The notes under the pieces: model-generated
The model's database searches: none
What the model saw: the letters and a program-made list of their open reading frames with translations, nothing else
Told to the model about the DNA's origin: nothing
Part shown: one piece after another, positions 1 to 6,736 of the stretch
Position numbering within the stretch: position 1 is the stretch's first letter
Layout of the letters: each line of letters begins with the position of its first letter
Program-made: the position numbers and the translations under genes
Assembly: GCA_036505275.1 (NCBI GenBank)
Contig: DASXTS010000151.1
Coordinates: 1 to 7,367, forward strand
Length of the DNA: 7,367 bases
From: DASXTS01 sp036505275
Lineage (GTDB): Bacteria > Actinomycetota > Actinomycetes > Mycobacteriales > Pseudonocardiaceae
Reading direction: 5' to 3'

Positions 1-1
1 G

Positions 2-526
2 CGTGTGGTCGACCCCGCTGATGGCCAGGACGTCGCGGTCCGCGAGACCGGCGAGTTCTGGATTCGATCGGCGCAGACGATGATCGGCTACTGGAACCGG
101 CCGGAGGACACCGAGAAGGCCTTCGTGGACGGCTGGTACTGCACCGGCGATGCCGGGTACGTCGACGCGGACGGCTACGTCTTCATCAGCGACCGGGTCA
201 AGGACATGATCGTCAGCGGCGGCGAGAACATCTACCCGGCCGAGGTGGAGCGGGTTGTCATCGATTACCCCGGTGTCGCCGAGGCCTGCGTGATCGGCGT
301 ACCCGACCCCGTGTACGGCGAGGCGGTCAAAGCAGTCGTCGTGCCCCAGCCGTACGCCACCGTCGACGGCGATGCTCTCATCGCGTTCACCCGGGAGCGG
401 CTGGCGCGCTACAAGTGCCCGAAGTCGGTCGACCTCGCCGAGGCCCTCCCGCGCAACGCGACCGGGAAGGTGCTCAAGCGAGACCTACGCGCGCCGTATT
501 GGGCCGGCCGCGAACGGGCCGTCTAG
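2..526 (+). CDS. Acyl-CoA synthetase (FadD-like, AMP-binding family), C-terminal part
   Basis: This is the 3' end of an ATP-dependent acyl-CoA ligase of the adenylate-forming family, which activates a carboxylic acid as acyl-AMP and transfers it to CoA. The reading frame is open from the window edge, so the true start lies upstream; the GTG at position 5 is probably internal. Seen, numbering from that GTG: the core motif GWYCTGDAG (43-51), the hinge region ISDRVKDMIVSGGEN (61-75) and the C-terminal subdomain with PRNATGKVLKRDLR (149-162). In the last motif K155 is the lysine expected to catalyse adenylation. All motifs are intact. The thiolase-fold gene begins on the base after the stop, indicating one operon. 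The acid substrate cannot be read from this fragment; the neighbours suggest a branched, terpenoid or steroid-derived acid. Confidence 0.93.
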   Translation, partial: RVVDPADGQDVAVRETGEFWIRSAQTMIGYWNRPEDTEKAFVDGWYCTGDAGYVDADGYVFISDRVKDMIVSGGENIYPAEVERVVIDYPGVAEACVIGVPDPVYGEAVKAVVVPQPYATVDGDALIAFTRERLARYKCPKSVDLAEALPRNATGKVLKRDLRAPYWAGRERAV

Positions 527-1717
527 GTGTCACGGCAGGGTCGGTCCGGCGCCGTGCTCGCCGGATGGGGCATCACCGACGTCGGCAAGGTCTATGGACG
601 CACCGCCACCGACTTCGCCGCCGACGCCGTCCGCCGCGCTACGACCGACGCCGGCCTGCGACTCGCCGATCTCGACGGGCTGCTGATCAGCAGCGGACTG
701 CGCCATGACGTCGGCGTGCGGCTGCAGGACACCCTCGGCCTGCGGGACCTACGGCTCAACACCGAGATGAACGCGTTCGGCGCGACCGCCGGCGCGATGG
801 TGGCATTCGCGGCCGCGGCCGTCACGGCCGGCGCCGCCACCGCCGTCGCGTGCGTGTTCGCGGATGCCCCGCTGCAACCGTCGGGCGGAGCGGGCAACGC
901 GTACGCCGCAGGCGCCCGGCCGATCCCGCCGGGGCCGTACAGCTACCGCTTTGCCAGCGGGGCGGTGTCGCCGAACGTTCTGTATGCGATGGCCGCCCAG
1001 CGGCACATGAGCACGTATGGGACGACCTCCGAGCACCTGGGCGCGATCGCCGTCGCGCAACGCGGATGGGCGGCGCTCAACCCGCTGGCACAGCAGCGCG
1101 CGCCGTTGAGCCTCGCGCAGCATCAGCAATCGCCGTGGATCGCCGAGCCGCTGCATCTGTTGGACTGCTGCCTGGTGTCCAACGGCGGGGCGGCGGTCGT
1201 CGTCACCAGCGCAGAGCGCGCCCGAGACCTGGCCCAGCCACCGGTCTACCTCCTGGGCTGGGCGCAGGGCCACCCCGGGCAGGTGATGGAGCGCGGCTCG
1301 TCCTTCGGGCTGCGCAGCGGCGCGGCCGTGGCCGGCCCTGCCGCCCTTCAGATGGCCGGCGTGCATACAACCGACGTCGACGTGCTGGAGCTGTATGACT
1401 GCTACACCTTCACCGTCCTGCTCACCCTGGAGGACTACGGATTCTGCCCGAAGGGTGAGGGGGGTCGATTCGTCGCGGAGGGCCACACCGGGCGCGGCGG
1501 GCGCCTGCCGTGCAACACCGGGGGCGGCCAGCTCTCCGGTTACTACCTGTGGGGCTTCACGCCGCTCGGCGAGGCCATCCTGCAGGCCCGTGGGCACGCG
1601 GGCGAGCGCCAGGTCGACCGCCGCGACGTCATCATGGTCAGCGGGAACGGCGGAATCCTGGAACACCACTGCACGCTGGTGCTGAGCCCGCATCCGCCGG
1701 CCGGAGCACCGTCATGA
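527..1717 (+). CDS. Thiolase-fold protein, probable Ltp2-type retro-aldolase (lipid-transfer protein/SCP-X thiolase family)
   Basis: This 396-residue protein has thiolase-superfamily architecture of the SCP-X/lipid-transfer type, without an SCP2 sterol-carrier domain. The region that normally carries the nucleophilic Cys reads NAFGATAG (82-89) and has no Cys. The SCP2-thiolase HDCF motif is YDCY (290-293), the glycine-rich NTGGGQLSG segment (330-338) is present, and the usual GHP motif is replaced by GYYLWG (338-343). The C-terminal catalytic-Cys loop is SGNGG (372-376). Loss of both cysteines with Tyr at the histidine positions (Y290, Y340) matches what is known of Ltp2. Ltp2 cleaves a C-C bond in a beta-hydroxyacyl-CoA by retro-aldol reaction, in complex with a DUF35 protein, and such a protein is encoded next. 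The GTG start directly follows the ligase stop and has no obvious Shine-Dalgarno; GTG 554 is an alternative. It could instead be a non-catalytic thiolase homologue. Confidence 0.88.
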   Translation: MSRQGRSGAVLAGWGITDVGKVYGRTATDFAADAVRRATTDAGLRLADLDGLLISSGLRHDVGVRLQDTLGLRDLRLNTEMNAFGATAGAMVAFAAAAVTAGAATAVACVFADAPLQPSGGAGNAYAAGARPIPPGPYSYRFASGAVSPNVLYAMAAQRHMSTYGTTSEHLGAIAVAQRGWAALNPLAQQRAPLSLAQHQQSPWIAEPLHLLDCCLVSNGGAAVVVTSAERARDLAQPPVYLLGWAQGHPGQVMERGSSFGLRSGAAVAGPAALQMAGVHTTDVDVLELYDCYTFTVLLTLEDYGFCPKGEGGRFVAEGHTGRGGRLPCNTGGGQLSGYYLWGFTPLGEAILQARGHAGERQVDRRDVIMVSGNGGILEHHCTLVLSPHPPAGAPS

Positions 1718-2124
1718 CCGGGCGGCACGCCGTGCGCGATGACGCCAGCGCGCCGTTCTTCGACGCGGCCGGCCGCGAGGAGCTGTATATCCAGCGCTGT
1801 GGCGACTGCGGCCACTTCCAGTCCCCGGATGCACGGATCTGTGGGCGGTGCGAGGGCATGGCGCTTGGCTGGGTGCGCGCGAGCGGCAACGCCAGCCTCG
1901 TGGCCTGGGCCGTTGTACATCGGCCGCCCCACCCCGCGTTCGCCGACCTCGTTCCGTATGTCGTCGGGATTGTCGAACTTGACGAGGGGCCGTGGCTGCA
2001 CGCGCGGCTACTCGATCCGGCGGAGCGGTTGCGGCCGGGGGTCGCCATGCGGGTCCTCTTCCTGCACGACGAGGGCGGGGAAAGCATTCCGGCCTTCGGC
2101 TTGATTAACCGGTCTACCGGTTAA
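1714..2124 (+). CDS. DUF35 zinc-ribbon/OB-fold protein, partner of the thiolase-fold protein
   Basis: This 136-residue protein belongs to the DUF35 (OB-fold, acyl-CoA-associated) family. Seen: a rubredoxin-like zinc ribbon with Cys 29, 32, 43 and 46 in CxxC-x10-CxxC spacing, followed by a beta-rich OB domain with the typical PYVVGIVELDEG segment (81-92). The start ATG overlaps the thiolase stop (ATGA), and GGAG at 1703-1706 provides a ribosome binding site, so translation is probably coupled. Family knowledge: DUF35 proteins bind thiolase-fold partners and are needed for their stability or activity. In the cholesterol pathway the DUF35 unit is fused to the hydratase ChsH2, whereas here it is free-standing with no MaoC-like hydratase in view. 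Its last codons and stop overlap the palindrome and promoter at 2101-2130. Confidence 0.9.
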   Translation: MTGRHAVRDDASAPFFDAAGREELYIQRCGDCGHFQSPDARICGRCEGMALGWVRASGNASLVAWAVVHRPPHPAFADLVPYVVGIVELDEGPWLHARLLDPAERLRPGVAMRVLFLHDEGGESIPAFGLINRSTG

Positions 2125-2130
2125 TATACT
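2101..2130 (+). promoter_or_regulatory. Probable sigma-70-type promoter for the hydrolase-P450 operon
   Basis: A -35-like TTGATT (2101-2106, 4 of 6 to TTGACA) and a -10-like TATACT (2125-2130, 5 of 6 to TATAAT) are separated by 18 bp. The stretch is AT-rich compared with the surrounding GC-rich coding DNA. Transcription would start around 2136-2138, leaving a short leader that contains the ribosome binding site for the GTG at 2157. It lies at the end of the DUF35 gene, so the right-hand genes could be transcribed both from here and by read-through. No start site has been measured. Confidence 0.62.
2104..2125. promoter_or_regulatory. Perfect 22-bp palindrome, probable repressor operator
   Basis: The arms ATTAACCGGT (2104-2113) and ACCGGTTAAT (2116-2125) are exact reverse complements separated by the two bases CT. 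The symmetry stops on both sides of the arms. The palindrome fills the spacer between the putative -35 and -10 elements, where a bound dimeric protein would block RNA polymerase. Size and symmetry fit operators of TetR-family repressors, which often control lipid and steroid catabolic genes in actinobacteria, but no regulator gene is in the window. It does not match the KstR or KstR2 consensus as I know them. A terminator role is unlikely: the loop would be only two bases and no T-run follows. Confidence 0.7.
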
Positions 2131-2141
2131 GAGACTGGACT

Positions 2142-2148
2142 GAGGAGG
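2142..2148 (+). promoter_or_regulatory. Strong ribosome binding site for the hydrolase gene
   Basis: GAGGAGG is a near-perfect match to the anti-Shine-Dalgarno sequence. It ends 8 bases before GTG 2157 and supports that codon as the start of the alpha/beta hydrolase. Confidence 0.8.
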
Positions 2149-2156
2149 CTCGTCCT

Positions 2157-3341
2157 GTGGAGACACCGTCCCGACGGGCAGCCGTCGACGTCGACCGGCG
2201 AGCCAGGGTGTTCCTCGCCTGGCTGACGCTGAGCGGCTGGCCTCCGCTGCATCGCAGGACCCCGGCGCAGGCTCGCCACGAGTACCGGATCCTGGCCGCG
2301 GCCGCGAGCTCGTGGCAGCCGGTCGGCTCGGTGCGGGAGGCGCTCGTCCGGACGGCCGAGCATGATGTGCCGGTACGGGTGTACCGGCCGCGGCGCGACG
2401 GCGGCCCAATGCCGCTGGTCGTCTGGTTCCATGGCGGCGGTTTCGTGGTCGGCGACCTGTTCACCGCGGACGGAACCTGCCGGCGTATCGCGAACACCGC
2501 CGGCGCCACCGTGGTTTCCGTGCACTATCGAAGAGCGCCCGAGCACCCGGTTCCATGTGCCCACCACGACGCACTCGCGGCCACCCGATGGGCACTGCGC
2601 CACGCCGAGGATCTGGGCGCCGATCCGGCACGACTGGTCGTCGCCGGAGAAAGCGCCGGCGGCGGTCTGGCGGCGCACGTCGCGCAGCGACTGCGCGACG
2701 ACGGCCCCCACCCGGCCGCGTTGCAGGTGCTGTGCTGCCCGGGAACCGACTTCAGTCTTGATCACGCCGATCGCGATCCGGCGCTGGCGCGGCTGCTGAG
2801 CTGGGAGACCATCGATTGGTTCGCCGGACACTCGATGCCGGCAGGCGTCGATCGACACGACCCGCGGATCTCGCCCCTGTACGCCGAGGATCTGCACGGT
2901 CTGCCGCCCGCCGTCGTCGTGACCGCCGGCGTCGACCCGTTCCGGGCCGACGCGATCGCGTACTGCCGCCGGCTCGGAGCGGCCGGAGTGCCCGTCACGC
3001 ACTGGGACTTTCCGGGCCAGATCCACGGATTCGTCGGCATGGATCTGCTCTTCCCCGCGGGACGGGTCGCATTACGGCGGGCCTCCCGCGCCATCGGAAT
3101 GGCAACCCCGACCGGAATGACCGGCGCGGACCACGCGCCGCCGGAACCGATCAGCTGGGCCCGTGGGACGGCGCAGACCCGTCGTCGCCTGCGGGAGATG
3201 GCGCACCGACTGCCTCAGGTCAACGGCCTGGAAATGCTCGCGACGCTGGTCGACTACCGCCTCCGTGACAGCGGCACGAGCCGCGGACCCGCACCCACCA
3301 ACGGCCTGACCGGCCAGCGTAGCCCGAGGAGGATCCCGTGA
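2157..3341 (+). CDS. Alpha/beta hydrolase, hormone-sensitive lipase (HSL/GDXG) family, with C-terminal extension
   Basis: This 394-residue esterase or lipase-like enzyme hydrolyses carboxylic esters, possibly a lactone or acyl ester. Seen: the HSL oxyanion motif HGGG (92-95), the nucleophile elbow GESAGG (164-169) with S166, the acid in GVDPFRAD (258-265, D260) and the base in GQIHGF (287-292, H290), so the triad is complete. No signal peptide is evident; the N-terminus reads as a helical cap. About 100 residues follow the catalytic His, where the family usually has about 25-35, so the last 70-80 are an extra basic, partly helical tail. GTG 2157 is chosen for its ribosome binding site and promoter position. 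The stop overlaps the P450 start by 4 bp (GTGA), implying coupled expression. It may process the P450 substrate or product; the substrate is unknown. Confidence 0.92.
   Translation: METPSRRAAVDVDRRARVFLAWLTLSGWPPLHRRTPAQARHEYRILAAAASSWQPVGSVREALVRTAEHDVPVRVYRPRRDGGPMPLVVWFHGGGFVVGDLFTADGTCRRIANTAGATVVSVHYRRAPEHPVPCAHHDALAATRWALRHAEDLGADPARLVVAGESAGGGLAAHVAQRLRDDGPHPAALQVLCCPGTDFSLDHADRDPALARLLSWETIDWFAGHSMPAGVDRHDPRISPLYAEDLHGLPPAVVVTAGVDPFRADAIAYCRRLGAAGVPVTHWDFPGQIHGFVGMDLLFPAGRVALRRASRAIGMATPTGMTGADHAPPEPISWARGTAQTRRRLREMAHRLPQVNGLEMLATLVDYRLRDSGTSRGPAPTNGLTGQRSPRRIP
3326..3332 (+). promoter_or_regulatory. Ribosome binding site for the P450 gene
   Basis: GAGGAGG lies 5 bases before GTG 3338, inside the end of the hydrolase gene. 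It fixes the P450 start at the GTGA overlap and is the same sequence as the site before the hydrolase, suggesting both genes are well translated. Confidence 0.78.
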
Positions 3342-6300
3342 CCGCACCGGTCCGATCACCCATCGACCTCGCCCACCCGGACCACTACGCCGACGGCATA
3401 CCCCACGCGGTGCTCGCGGAGCTGCGCCGCAGCAGCCCTGTCGTCTGGGTGGATGAACCGGCCAGCGGTACGTTTGCCGGTGGGCCGGGTTTCTGGGCGG
3501 TGCTGCGGCACGCCGAGGTGTCGCACGTGTCGCGCACCCCGGCGGACTTCTCCTCCTGGCGCGGCACGAGCCTGCTGCGGGATCCGCGACCGTCCGATGT
3601 CACGGTGCTCCGCCGGATGATGTTGAACATGGATCCCCCGGAGCACAGCAAGCTCCGGAAGATCGTCAACCGGGCGTTCACCCCGCAGGCGATCCGGCGC
3701 CAGCTGTTCGACTCGATCACCCGTCATGCCCGCGCGGTCGTCGATTCGGTGTGCGAGGACGGCAAGATCGATTTCGTGACCGCGGTGGCGGCCGAGATGC
3801 CGCTGCGCGTGCTGGCGGACGTGCTCGGGGTGCGCACCGAGGACCGGCATCTGCTGTTCAGGTGGACCAACACCCTGGTCGGTTTTGATGACCCGGAGCA
3901 TGGCGGCGATTCGAAGGCGTTCGTGGCGGCGTTCGGGGAGATGTTTGCCTACGGCCGGGAACGGAGCGCGGAGAAGCGTGGGCACCCCACCGGCGATGTG
4001 TGGAGCACGATCGTCAACGCCGAGGTGGACGGGGACCGGCTCTCCGACGACGACCTCGACCGGTTCTTCCAGCTGCTGGTGATCGCGGGCAACGACACCA
4101 CCCGCAACCTGCTGTCGAACACGCTGCTGACCCTGTCGGAGCACCCCGACCAGTTCGCCCGGCTCCGCGCCGACCTGGGCCTGCTGCCGTCGGCGCTGGA
4201 GGAGGTGCTGCGGTTCGCCCCGTCGGTCATCCAGTTCCGCCGAACGGCGACCCGCGAGCTCGAACTGGCCGGCCAGCACATCGCGGAGAACGACAAGGTA
4301 GAGATCAACTACGCGTCCGCCAACCGGGACGAGACGGTGTTCGGCGACCCGGACCGCTTTGACATCACCCGCGACCCCAACCCGCACCTGTCCTTCGGCG
4401 ACGGAACCCACTTCTGCCTCGGCGCCAACCTGGCGCGGCTGCAAGCCCGGACGTTGCTCGCCGAGCTGTTCACCCGGCTGCCCGACATCCAGGCCAGCGG
4501 TCCGCCGACGCGGCTGCGCTCCAGCTTCATGAATGGCATCAACCATCTTCCGGCGGAGTTCACGCCGGTGCCGCGCGCATCCCGTCCCGCCGTCGCCCCA
4601 GGGTTCACCGCACCGGAGCCGAAAACGGCGGCGGTCTTGCCACCGAGCCGGGAGCGACCCTTCCACGGCACTCCGCTGCTGGTCCTTTACGGGTCCAACT
4701 TCGGCACCGCCGAGGACGTCGCTCAGCAGATCGCCGACGAGGGGACGCGCCGCGGGTTCAGCACCCGCCTCGCCGCCCTGGACGACCACGTGGACGACCT
4801 GCCCCGTGAAGGCGCCGTCGCCATCGCGACCGCCACCTACAACGGCACCCCACCGGACAACGCGGTCAAGTTCACCCGGTGGCTGACCGAGAACGAGCCC
4901 GACCTGACGGGCGTCTCCTACACGGTGTTCGGCTGCGGCAACCGGGAGTGGGCGGACACGTTCCAGCACCTGCCGATCTTCATCGACGAGCGGATGGCGG
5001 CATTGGGGGCGCGGCGCCTGCACGACCGCGGCGCCGGCGACGCCGCCGACGACTTCGACGGCCAGTTCGAGCGGTGGGACACCCAGCTGTGGCCCGCCGT
5101 CGGCGAAGCGCTCGGCGTCGACGTCGGCGAGCAAGTTGCTGCAACCACCGCGCCGCGCTATCGGGTCGAGTTCGTTCCGGGCAACCGGCAGAGCCCATTC
5201 GTGGCTGCCTTCGACGCGCGGCCGATGCCGGTGCTCATCAGCCGCGAGCTGACCAGCCGGCTGGACGGCGTGACCGGTCACCCGGTCCGCCACATCGAGC
5301 TGGCGCTGCCTGACGACGTCCACTACGAGGCTGGGGACCACCTCGGGGTGATTCCGCACAACGGCGATGCGCTGGTGGAGCGGGTGACCCGCCGCTTCGG
5401 CCTGGACCCCGCCGCCCACCTCTGGCTGCACGCCGCCGCGGACGACGGTCAGGAATCCTTCCTGCCGGTCGGGGAGCGGATCACCGTTCGCCGGCTGCTC
5501 AGCGACTACGTCGAGCTGCAGGAGGTGGCCAGCCGGCGCGACATCCAGACGCTGCTCGACCACACCGAGTACCCGTGGACCCGCGACGAGCTCGCCGCCC
5601 TGCTCAACCCGGCCGACGACGGCCGTGCCTACCGCGAGCAGGTGCTCGCCCGCCGCCGTTCCGTGCTGGACCTGCTCGAGGAGCATCCCACCTGCCAGCT
5701 GCCGTTCGCGATCTTCCTGCAGCTCCTCGGGCCGCTGGCACCGCGGTACTACTCGATCTCGTCGTCCTCACGGGTGGATCCGCGACGCTGCTCGATCACC
5801 GTCGGGGCGCTGACGGATCGCGCCCGATCCGGTCGCGGCGACTTCGAAGGTGTCTGCTCGAACTACCTGTGCCGGCAAGGCACGCAACAGATCGTGTACG
5901 GGTTCGTCCGGGACACCGCCTCGTCATTCCGGCTGCCCACGGACCCCACCCGGCCGCTGATCATGATCGGGGCTGGCACCGGGATTGCGCCGTACCGCGG
6001 TTTTCTGGCCGAACGCGCCGCCCACGCGGCCGCGGGCACCATCCTCGGCCCGGCGTTGCTGCTGTTCGGGTGCCGGCACCCGCAGGCCGACCTGCTCTAC
6101 GGCGACGAGCTCACCGAGCTGGCAACCGCCGCGCAGACCCAGCTTGCCTGCGCGTTCTCCCGGGTGCCCGGGCTGTCGCGGGTGTACGTGCAGGACCGGC
6201 TGCGCCAGCTCGGCGACACCGTGTGGCCCCTGCTAAACGACAACGCGCTGGTCTACGTGTGCGGCTCGACCCACATGTCCGAAGGGGTCCGCGACGCCCT

Positions 6301-6412
6301 GCGCGACCTGCACCGTGAGCGCACCGGCTCCGACCAAGCCGCCGCCGACCACTGGATTGCCGCGCTGAACGCCGACGGTCGTTACCTGGTCGACGTCTGG
6401 GCCAGCGGCTGA
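3338..6412 (+). CDS. Self-sufficient cytochrome P450: CYP125/142/124-like heme domain fused to a BM3-type diflavin reductase
   Basis: This 1024-residue monooxygenase should carry heme, FMN and FAD and take electrons from NADPH in one chain. Heme domain (about 1-411): I-helix AGNDTT (250-255), ExxR at E289-R292, heme loop FGDGTHFCLG (353-362) with ligand C360. Overall it resembles bacterial CYP125/CYP142/CYP124 proteins. An Ala/Pro-rich linker (about 412-441) follows. FMN domain (about 446-593): LYGSNFGTAED (450-460), ATATYNG (497-503), FGCGNREWADTF (531-542). FAD/NADP domain: GDHLGVIP (666-673), RYYSISSS (803-810), GVCSNYL (838-844), GAGTGIAPYRGF (878-889), FGCR (910-913). SR at 941-942, R948 and Y950 suggest NADPH preference, and W1021 is the terminal flavin-shielding Trp. 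The reductase half closely resembles CYP102A1, but the heme half does not: CYP102 has an Arg-type heme loop. The cytosolic substrate is probably a branched or steroid-like lipid (inference). Confidence 0.95.
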   Translation: MTAPVRSPIDLAHPDHYADGIPHAVLAELRRSSPVVWVDEPASGTFAGGPGFWAVLRHAEVSHVSRTPADFSSWRGTSLLRDPRPSDVTVLRRMMLNMDPPEHSKLRKIVNRAFTPQAIRRQLFDSITRHARAVVDSVCEDGKIDFVTAVAAEMPLRVLADVLGVRTEDRHLLFRWTNTLVGFDDPEHGGDSKAFVAAFGEMFAYGRERSAEKRGHPTGDVWSTIVNAEVDGDRLSDDDLDRFFQLLVIAGNDTTRNLLSNTLLTLSEHPDQFARLRADLGLLPSALEEVLRFAPSVIQFRRTATRELELAGQHIAENDKVEINYASANRDETVFGDPDRFDITRDPNPHLSFGDGTHFCLGANLARLQARTLLAELFTRLPDIQASGPPTRLRSSFMNGINHLPAEFTPVPRASRPAVAPGFTAPEPKTAAVLPPSRERPFHGTPLLVLYGSNFGTAEDVAQQIADEGTRRGFSTRLAALDDHVDDLPREGAVAIATATYNGTPPDNAVKFTRWLTENEPDLTGVSYTVFGCGNREWADTFQHLPIFIDERMAALGARRLHDRGAGDAADDFDGQFERWDTQLWPAVGEALGVDVGEQVAATTAPRYRVEFVPGNRQSPFVAAFDARPMPVLISRELTSRLDGVTGHPVRHIELALPDDVHYEAGDHLGVIPHNGDALVERVTRRFGLDPAAHLWLHAAADDGQESFLPVGERITVRRLLSDYVELQEVASRRDIQTLLDHTEYPWTRDELAALLNPADDGRAYREQVLARRRSVLDLLEEHPTCQLPFAIFLQLLGPLAPRYYSISSSSRVDPRRCSITVGALTDRARSGRGDFEGVCSNYLCRQGTQQIVYGFVRDTASSFRLPTDPTRPLIMIGAGTGIAPYRGFLAERAAHAAAGTILGPALLLFGCRHPQADLLYGDELTELATAAQTQLACAFSRVPGLSRVYVQDRLRQLGDTVWPLLNDNALVYVCGSTHMSEGVRDALRDLHRERTGSDQAAADHWIAALNADGRYLVDVWASG

Positions 6413-6421
6413 CCGCATTGA

Positions 6422-6458
6422 AACGAATGGAGAAGGGATCGTAACGAATGGAGAAGGG
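6422..6458 (+). repeat. 16-bp direct repeat with 21-bp period, duplicating a ribosome-binding region
   Basis: The 16-base unit AACGAATGGAGAAGGG occurs at 6422-6437 and again at 6443-6458, with five bases between copies. Each copy contains an ATG (6427, 6448) and a purine-rich Shine-Dalgarno-like segment. The second copy ends 8 bases before ATG 6467, so it serves as the ribosome binding site of the small downstream gene. The gap between the P450 stop and that ATG is 54 bp, and the repeat takes up most of it. No hairpin terminator is visible here. Confidence 0.85.
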
Positions 6459-6466
6459 GCGCGCGC

Positions 6467-6736
6467 ATGGCTGATCTACCCGCACTTCCGACCGATTGGA
6501 AGCAAGTGTTCTTCGCCGTCGAGTCGCGGCTCTCGCCACGCCTGGAACGCCTGGTCCGCACCGACGCGTTCCTGGACACCCTGGCGGTGGCCAACGGCGT
6601 CTCCCGGCTGGCCAGGCGGTCGGCCGGCAACCTCGGCAACGGCATCGTCGAGGCGCTCGGCCTGCCGTCCAGCCGCCAGGTGCGTCAGCTGCAGCGCTCG
6701 GTCGGCGCGCTCAACCGCAGGCGGAGCGAATCATGA
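6467..6736 (+). CDS. Small protein, possible PhaE/PhaR-like accessory subunit of PHA synthase
   Basis: This 89-residue soluble protein has no signal peptide and no membrane segment. Residues 9-60 look helical and amphipathic. The C-terminus carries EALGLPSSRQVRQLQRSVG (62-80), a pattern like the 'LPSRxDVxxLxxxLxxLE' segment of PhaE/PhaR and other phasin-like PHA accessory proteins, which I recognise only loosely. Context supports it: its stop overlaps the start of a class III-like PhaC by 4 bp, and class III synthases need a small partner. True PhaE proteins are much longer (roughly 300 residues or more), so this would be a minimal form. The purine-rich site GGAGAAGGGG at 6450-6459 precedes ATG 6467. 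If the PHA link fails, it is an uncharacterised small helical protein. Confidence 0.72.
   Translation: MADLPALPTDWKQVFFAVESRLSPRLERLVRTDAFLDTLAVANGVSRLARRSAGNLGNGIVEALGLPSSRQVRQLQRSVGALNRRRSES

Noticed and set aside
1240..1250. An 11-base exact match (ACCGGTCTACC) to the centre of the 2104-2125 palindrome
   Set aside because: It lies inside the thiolase-fold gene, encodes ordinary residues (PPVYL region) and lacks the AT-rich outer arms, so it is not symmetric enough to be an operator. Chance is likely in this base composition.
749..1693. A 314-codon open frame on the minus strand opposite the thiolase-fold gene
   Set aside because: Low-complexity A/R/G/V translation with no family signature, explained by GC-rich codon bias on the + strand.
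2104..2125. Palindrome as a rho-independent terminator of the left-hand genes
   Set aside because: The loop would be two bases, the stem ends are AT pairs and no T-run follows. The position between promoter elements fits an operator better.
2121..3026. A 301-codon open frame on the minus strand opposite the hydrolase
   Set aside because: No recognisable motif or plausible start signal. The + strand carries a full catalytic triad and a strong ribosome binding site.
3356..5686. A 776-codon open frame on the minus strand opposite the P450
   Set aside because: It is the mirror of a GC-rich coding region. Its translation is rich in V, R, G and Q with no recognisable domain, while the + strand holds complete P450 and reductase motifs.
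6418..6447. TTGAAA (6418-6423) as a -35 element of a promoter for the PHA genes
   Set aside because: No acceptable -10 hexamer follows at 16-19 bp (best is TAACGA), so a promoter here is not supported. Read-through from the P450 operon is enough.
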